Origin: an uncultured Acidimicrobiales bacterium
GTDB lineage: Bacteria > Actinomycetota > Acidimicrobiia > Acidimicrobiales > SHLQ01
Direction: 5' to 3'
NCBI GenBank assembly: GCA_937934655.1
Contig: CALGZB010000070.1
Location: 1 to 64,000 of the forward strand
Length of the DNA stretch: 64,000 bases
Shown: one piece after another, positions 59,420-64,000 of the stretch
How the letters are laid out: the number at the start of each line of letters is the position of its first letter
Position numbering within the stretch: position 1 is the first letter of the stretch
The notes under the pieces: model-generated
Seen by the model: the letters and a program-made list of their open reading frames with translations, nothing else
What the model was told of the DNA's origin: nothing
Databases searched by the model: none
Translations under genes and position numbers: made by a program

Positions 59420-60184
59420 ATGGAATTGTTCGACACCCGGCCCGGTCAGGCACTCGTTATCGGTGGAACCGGCGGTGTCGGCAAAGCCACAGTGAAGCGG
59501 CTCGCCGCAGAAGGCGCATCGGTCGTGTTTACGTACCGATCGTCCCAAGAGGCAGCGCTCACACTCATCGCCGAGTGCGATGAGGCTGGAACCACCGTGT
59601 CAGCGGTACAACTCGATATCGCCGACTCAGACGCGTGCAAAGCAGTCATAACGGCAGCAGCCGCAGACGGCCTCCACACGGTCGTCTACGCGGCTGGGCC
59701 GAAGGTCCCGCAAACCCACCTCAGTAGGGTCTCGGTGAAGCAGTTTGGTGACGCCGTCGATGCCGAGGTGAAGGGCTTCTTTCATATCGTTCACGCCGCG
59801 CTTCCATTTCTCCGAGAGAACAACGGCTCGATTGTGGCCGTTACAAGTGCCGCTACCGATCGTTATGCGGTCCGCGACGGACTCTCTGCAGGACCGAAGT
59901 CAGCTGTCGAAGCCTTAGTTCGCGGCATTGCCGCTGAAGAAGGACGGTTCGGTGTCCGAGCCAACAGTGTCGGCCCGGGCATGCTTCATGACGGCATGGC
60001 GGCCGAGTTGATGGCCGAGGGCCACTACGACCAGCACGCGCTCGATGTCGCCACCAACAACATTGCGTTGCGCCGATTCGGTTCCTGTGACGACGTGGCG
60101 TCAGCCGTGTGTTTCCTCGCCTCAGATCGCGCCGGCTACATCTCGGGCCAGTCCCTCAACGTCGACGGTGGCTACACCGTCTAA
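59420..60184 (+). CDS. SDR-family oxidoreductase (FabG-like)
   Basis: ALVIGGTGGVGKATVKRLAAEGASVVFTYR...RYAVRDGLSAGPKSAVEALVRG...ASDRAGYISGQSLNVDGGYTV. Confidence 0.88.
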   Translation: MELFDTRPGQALVIGGTGGVGKATVKRLAAEGASVVFTYRSSQEAALTLIAECDEAGTTVSAVQLDIADSDACKAVITAAAADGLHTVVYAAGPKVPQTHLSRVSVKQFGDAVDAEVKGFFHIVHAALPFLRENNGSIVAVTSAATDRYAVRDGLSAGPKSAVEALVRGIAAEEGRFGVRANSVGPGMLHDGMAAELMAEGHYDQHALDVATNNIALRRFGSCDDVASAVCFLASDRAGYISGQSLNVDGGYTV

Positions 60185-60207
60185 GGCCTCTTCGGGCGAA
60201 CCCGGAG

Positions 60208-61323
60208 TTAGCGCTTGTAGTTGGGGATCACGAATGGCAGGTCGGAAACATGGCACGCCACTCGTTTTCCGCGCACGTCGGCCTCGAGTTGGGTTCCAAC
60301 GACTGATGCTGCAGCCGATACGTACCCCATGGCGACGGGACCATCGACCGATGCCCCAAAACCGCCACTGGTAACGACGCCGACCAATTCGCCATCGGCG
60401 TTGAAGAGTTCGTTACCTGGCCGAATCGGCCGTCGCTGAGCGGTTCCGATACCAACCCGGCTGCGGGTCGGTCCGTCGGCCTGCTGCTGCGCCACAACGT
60501 CGGCTCCGGGATAGTCGCCGGCCTCGCGGCGCCGTTTTGGAACCGCCCACATCAGGCCAGCTTCAACGGGTGTGGTTTCTTCATCAATGTCGCTGCCGTA
60601 CAGGCAAAGGCCAGCTTCGAGACGAAGACTGTCGCGGGCGGCGAGCCCGGCGAACTCAACGCGTTCGTCGGCCAAGAGCTTTTCGGTGACGCCAACCACC
60701 ATGTCGGCCGGCAAGGCCAGCTCGAACCCATCTTCGCCCGTGTAGCCGCTGCGGGTGATTCGGATATCAGCAGAACCAGCAGGCGTGGTGATTGCGACGA
60801 TGCCGCCCGTCATGAACCCAAGGCCGGATACATCAATACCGAGGTCGGTAAGAACCGCTTCTGACTTTGGGCCTTGAAGCGCAATGAGATGCAGGTCGTC
60901 GCGTTCGATGACTTCGACACCGGCAAGGGCTTGCAGGTGAGCCACGTCGTGGGCAACTCGCGAGGCGTTGACAACAACACTCACTCGTCCATCGGGCATC
61001 GCCCAAGCGATGAGATCGTCGAGGATGCCACCTTGGTCGTTGGTGAAAAACGTGTACCGAAGCTTGTTCTCGGCGAGCGTGGTGATGCCGCCCGGGACCA
61101 ACGTTTCGAGCGCTTCAGCTGGGGCGTCGCCGACGAGGTCGACGACACGCATGTGCGACACATCGAAGATCGACGACGATTGACGCGTATGAAGATGTTC
61201 GGCGATGGCACCTTGGCCGTCATAGGACAATGGCATCGAGTAGCCGGCGAATGGCCCGAACTTTGCGCCCCGGGTTTCGTGAAGCGCATGTAAGAGCGTG
61301 GTCTCGAGTTCGGCGTCAGCCAT
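60208..61323 (-). CDS. gcvT: Glycine cleavage system T protein (aminomethyltransferase)
   Basis: TTLLHALHETRGAKFGPFAGYSMPLSYDGQGAIAEHLHTRQSSSIFDVSHM...RSGYTGEDGFELALP. Confidence 0.93.
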   Translation of the reverse strand: MADAELETTLLHALHETRGAKFGPFAGYSMPLSYDGQGAIAEHLHTRQSSSIFDVSHMRVVDLVGDAPAEALETLVPGGITTLAENKLRYTFFTNDQGGILDDLIAWAMPDGRVSVVVNASRVAHDVAHLQALAGVEVIERDDLHLIALQGPKSEAVLTDLGIDVSGLGFMTGGIVAITTPAGSADIRITRSGYTGEDGFELALPADMVVGVTEKLLADERVEFAGLAARDSLRLEAGLCLYGSDIDEETTPVEAGLMWAVPKRRREAGDYPGADVVAQQQADGPTRSRVGIGTAQRRPIRPGNELFNADGELVGVVTSGGFGASVDGPVAMGYVSAAASVVGTQLEADVRGKRVACHVSDLPFVIPNYKR

Positions 61324-62164
61324 CAGTGTCTCCGTGAACGTACTGCCAGCCGAAGCGACCCTTAATGCAAAGGTTGCCCCACGTAACCGAGTGGTCGTCG
61401 GGGGAAGTGACCTTCACGATGCGCTCGTCCTGGGTGTGAAGCTCAAGGTTACAGCCGACACCGCAATACGAACAGACCGTGGTGGTCACCGTCTGGTCTT
61501 CCGGGCGCCAGTTGGCCACCTGGCGAAGATCAAACTCGGTTTTGAACTGCAGGGCATTGGTAGGACAAACCGCCACGCAGTTCCCGCAGTAAACACATGC
61601 CGAGTCAGGCAGGGTTACATCGAACTCGGTTGCGATGCGAGCACCGAACCCGCGGCCCGACATCGAGATGGCGTACGTGTGCTGAGCATCGTCGCCGCAG
61701 GCCGAGACGCACTTGTAGCAAAGGACACATTTGTCATAATCGCGAACGTAGAGATCATCTTGGATCTTGATCTCTTCGTTCATCCGCTCCGGGTTTTCGT
61801 AGCGGTCGGGTTGCGCGCCGTACTTAGCGCTCCACTCGTTGAGCTCGTCAGCCTCGCTCAGGTCCACACCAGATCCCAGGAACTCAAGAACCATCTTGCG
61901 ACTGTGGTTCACGCGATCCGAATCGGTGCTAACAACCATTCCTTCTTCGACCGGTCGCGAACACGACGGCACGAGTGTGCGCGACCCTTCGAGCTCGACC
62001 ACACAAACCCGGCAGGCGTTGACCGGCGTCAGGTTAGGCCCGTAACAAATCGTTGGCGTCTCGACTCCGGCCGCGGTGCATGCGTCGAGAATCGTAGATC
62101 CCTCGGGCACCGCTACATCGTTGCCGTCGACCGAGATGGTCACCGCTACTTCGGTACTAGTCAT
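61316..62164 (-). CDS. NuoG/FdhA N-terminal-type Fe-S subunit of formate dehydrogenase
   Basis: 2Fe-2S CYGPNLTPVNACRVCVVELEG; CVLCYKCVSACGD and CVYCGNCVAVCPTNAL; CSYCGVGC...LCIKGRFG, then stops. Confidence 0.85.
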   Translation of the reverse strand: MTSTEVAVTISVDGNDVAVPEGSTILDACTAAGVETPTICYGPNLTPVNACRVCVVELEGSRTLVPSCSRPVEEGMVVSTDSDRVNHSRKMVLEFLGSGVDLSEADELNEWSAKYGAQPDRYENPERMNEEIKIQDDLYVRDYDKCVLCYKCVSACGDDAQHTYAISMSGRGFGARIATEFDVTLPDSACVYCGNCVAVCPTNALQFKTEFDLRQVANWRPEDQTVTTTVCSYCGVGCNLELHTQDERIVKVTSPDDHSVTWGNLCIKGRFGWQYVHGDTDG

Positions 62165-63903
62165 TGGTTTGCTCCGATCAAGCCCAGAGCGAGTGCGCTC
62201 TTGATTGCCGATGCAGCCGTGTGGCCGAGACCACAGATCGACGCATCGGCCATTACTTGCACCATGTCTTCATGAAGAACCCGCTTCTCGTCGGGCATTG
62301 GTTTGTGGCCGATTGCCACGATCATCTCGTGCTGGCGAATTGCACCAACCCGACATGGCACGCATTGTCCGCAGGATTCGTTCTTGAAGAACTCGGCGAT
62401 GCGTTGGCAAATGTCAGCCATGTCGTCGTCGGTGTTGAACACCATGACCACACCGGAGCCCAGCGTGGTGCCGGCTTCGCGTGTGGCTTCTAGTGTCAGC
62501 GGCAGGTCCATGGAGTCGCTCGTGACAAAGCTGCCCGCTGCCCCACCTAGGAGCACTGCCTGCACCTCACCAGAAGCGCCTCCGGCGGCCTCGATGATCT
62601 CGCCAAGGGTTGCACCGAATGCGTGCTCGTACAGCCCTGGCGCTCCGACACGGCCTGATACGCAGAACAGGCGAGTGCCTGGCGACCGTTCGGTGCCGAT
62701 CGACCGGTATGCCGCTGCGCCATCGAGAACGATAGGCAGCACATTGAGCAGCGTCTCAGGGTTGTTGATGACGGTGGGCTGGTCGAAAAGTCCGTTGGTG
62801 GTGGGGAACGGCGGCTTGTTGCGTGGCTCGCCCCGGAAGCCCTCGAGTGAGTTAAAGAGTGCGGTCTCTTCGCCGCAGATGTAGGCACCGGCGCCGCGTC
62901 GCACCTCGAGGTGAAACTCCTTGCCACTTCCCGCAACGTCCTCGCCAAGCAGACCAGCATCGCGTGACGCCATGATGGCGTTCTCGAGACGCCCGGTTGC
63001 CTGCGGATACTCCCCGCGAATGTAGATCCAGCCGTTGGTGGCACCCGTCGTGACCGCGGCAATGGTCATTGCCTCAATCAAGGCGAACGGGTCGTGCTCC
63101 ATGACCATGCGGTCCTTGAAGGTTCCTGGTTCGCTCTCGTCGCAGTTTGCCACAATGTGCTTCTGGTCGCCGTCGGCGTCGCGAACCGCCGTCCACTTGA
63201 TGCCGGTAGGAAACGCTGCGCCACCTCGACCTGAAAGACCAGAGTCGGAGATGGCAGCGAGGACGCCATCGGCGCCGAGTTCGAGGGCCTTGGTGAGCGC
63301 CTCGTAACCACCATGCTCACGGTACGAATCGAGGCTGGTCGGGTCGACAACACCGATCCGCTGGAGAAGCCGAAGAGAGTCGTCGCCCGCTTGAGGAAGG
63401 ACGAAGGCGTCATCATCGGCCGGAACCACATCGGGGCGCTTGCGCCCCTGGATGAAGACCGCCGGTGGTCGTTCGCACTGGCCAAGGCACGGGCTTCGAT
63501 GCACGTGTTTCCCTTCGGCCTCGAGCGACGCGATGAGATCGTCGGCGCCGTCGATGCGGCATGCGGGGTCGATGCAAACGTGTACGACGTCGTCGTCGTG
63601 ACCGGGTTCGGTGTCGACTCGGAACATCTCATAGAAGCTGGCCACGCCGTAGGACTCGGCTGGCGGCACCTGAAGGACTTCTGACAGGTAGTTCAGGCCG
63701 CCCGGGCTAATCCAGCCCGACTCCTTCTGCAAGGCATGTAACGCCGGTAAGAGGAGGTGGCGCAGTCCGCGGCGGCGACTGGCCCCGCCACGAACAATCC
63801 GTTCGCCCTCGATCGTGAGGGCGCTGTTCTCGCCAAGCGCAAGATCGATGGCGTTACGTTCACCGTCGTTCGCGATGGCGTCGGTGAAATGAAGGTCGGC
63901 CAT
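62161..63903 (-). CDS. NuoE-NuoF fused diaphorase subunit of NAD-dependent formate dehydrogenase
   Basis: NuoE-like CIDPACRIDGADDL...SPCLGQCERPPAV, then NuoF GLSGRGGAAFPTGIKW, CDESEPGTFKDR, GAGAYICGEETAL, ESCGQCVPCRVG. Confidence 0.92.
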   Translation of the reverse strand: MADLHFTDAIANDGERNAIDLALGENSALTIEGERIVRGGASRRRGLRHLLLPALHALQKESGWISPGGLNYLSEVLQVPPAESYGVASFYEMFRVDTEPGHDDDVVHVCIDPACRIDGADDLIASLEAEGKHVHRSPCLGQCERPPAVFIQGRKRPDVVPADDDAFVLPQAGDDSLRLLQRIGVVDPTSLDSYREHGGYEALTKALELGADGVLAAISDSGLSGRGGAAFPTGIKWTAVRDADGDQKHIVANCDESEPGTFKDRMVMEHDPFALIEAMTIAAVTTGATNGWIYIRGEYPQATGRLENAIMASRDAGLLGEDVAGSGKEFHLEVRRGAGAYICGEETALFNSLEGFRGEPRNKPPFPTTNGLFDQPTVINNPETLLNVLPIVLDGAAAYRSIGTERSPGTRLFCVSGRVGAPGLYEHAFGATLGEIIEAAGGASGEVQAVLLGGAAGSFVTSDSMDLPLTLEATREAGTTLGSGVVMVFNTDDDMADICQRIAEFFKNESCGQCVPCRVGAIRQHEMIVAIGHKPMPDEKRVLHEDMVQVMADASICGLGHTAASAIKSALALGLIGANQ

Positions 63904-63907
63904 GTCG

Positions 63908-64000
63908 CTATGCCTCTGCTGCTACGAGCGGCTCGACGCGAATCGAGGCCGCCTTAAATTCGGCAGTGCCGGATTTCTTGTCCCACGCATCGGTGGTGAG
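63908..64000 (-). CDS. C-terminal end of molybdopterin oxidoreductase / formate dehydrogenase catalytic subunit, cut by window edge
   Basis: Manual reverse translation: LTTDAWDKKSGTAEFKAASIRVEPLVAAEA*; resembles molybdopterin-dinucleotide-binding domain termini. Confidence 0.6.
   Translation of the reverse strand, partial: LTTDAWDKKSGTAEFKAASIRVEPLVAAEA

Overview
High-GC actinobacterial chromosome segment. Protein content resembles Acidimicrobiia, but that placement is inferred from memory of families, not searched. Blocks in order: (1) truncated M23 peptidase, HD-domain oxygenase-like protein, metallo-beta-lactamase-fold lactonase; (2) purine cluster purE-purK (+) facing purA-purD-purB-purC (-); (3) Pro-rich secreted protein, clpB, a large neocarzinostatin-like repeat protein, egtD, and the hspR-dnaJ-grpE-dnaK operon; (4) mixed metabolism: 2OG-Fe(II) oxygenase, FAD amine oxidase, PhzF, gpmI, membrane Fe-S oxidoreductase; (5) a GDP-fucose polysaccharide island, 32.6-43.2 kb, including a flippase-glycosyltransferase fusion; (6) dcd, GNAT, LLM oxidoreductase, PQQ-type dehydrogenase, FeS photolyase, and a response regulator / coiled-coil / histidine kinase locus; (7) a thioredoxin-like lipoprotein with an in-frame TGA exactly at the first Cys of its CxxC motif (candidate selenoprotein), a rhomboid-like protein, thioredoxin, gcvT, and a split NAD-type formate dehydrogenase running off the right edge. 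Most interesting signals: the UPTC selenoprotein candidate with a plausible bacterial SECIS hairpin; a 53-bp dispersed hairpin repeat found in two convergent gene gaps; a DnaA-box cluster away from dnaA; the flippase-GT fusion; a 195-nt potentially structured region between convergent genes; and three tail-to-tail gene pairs whose stop codons share exactly 4 nt. No rRNA, tRNA, CRISPR, IS element or prophage was recognised.
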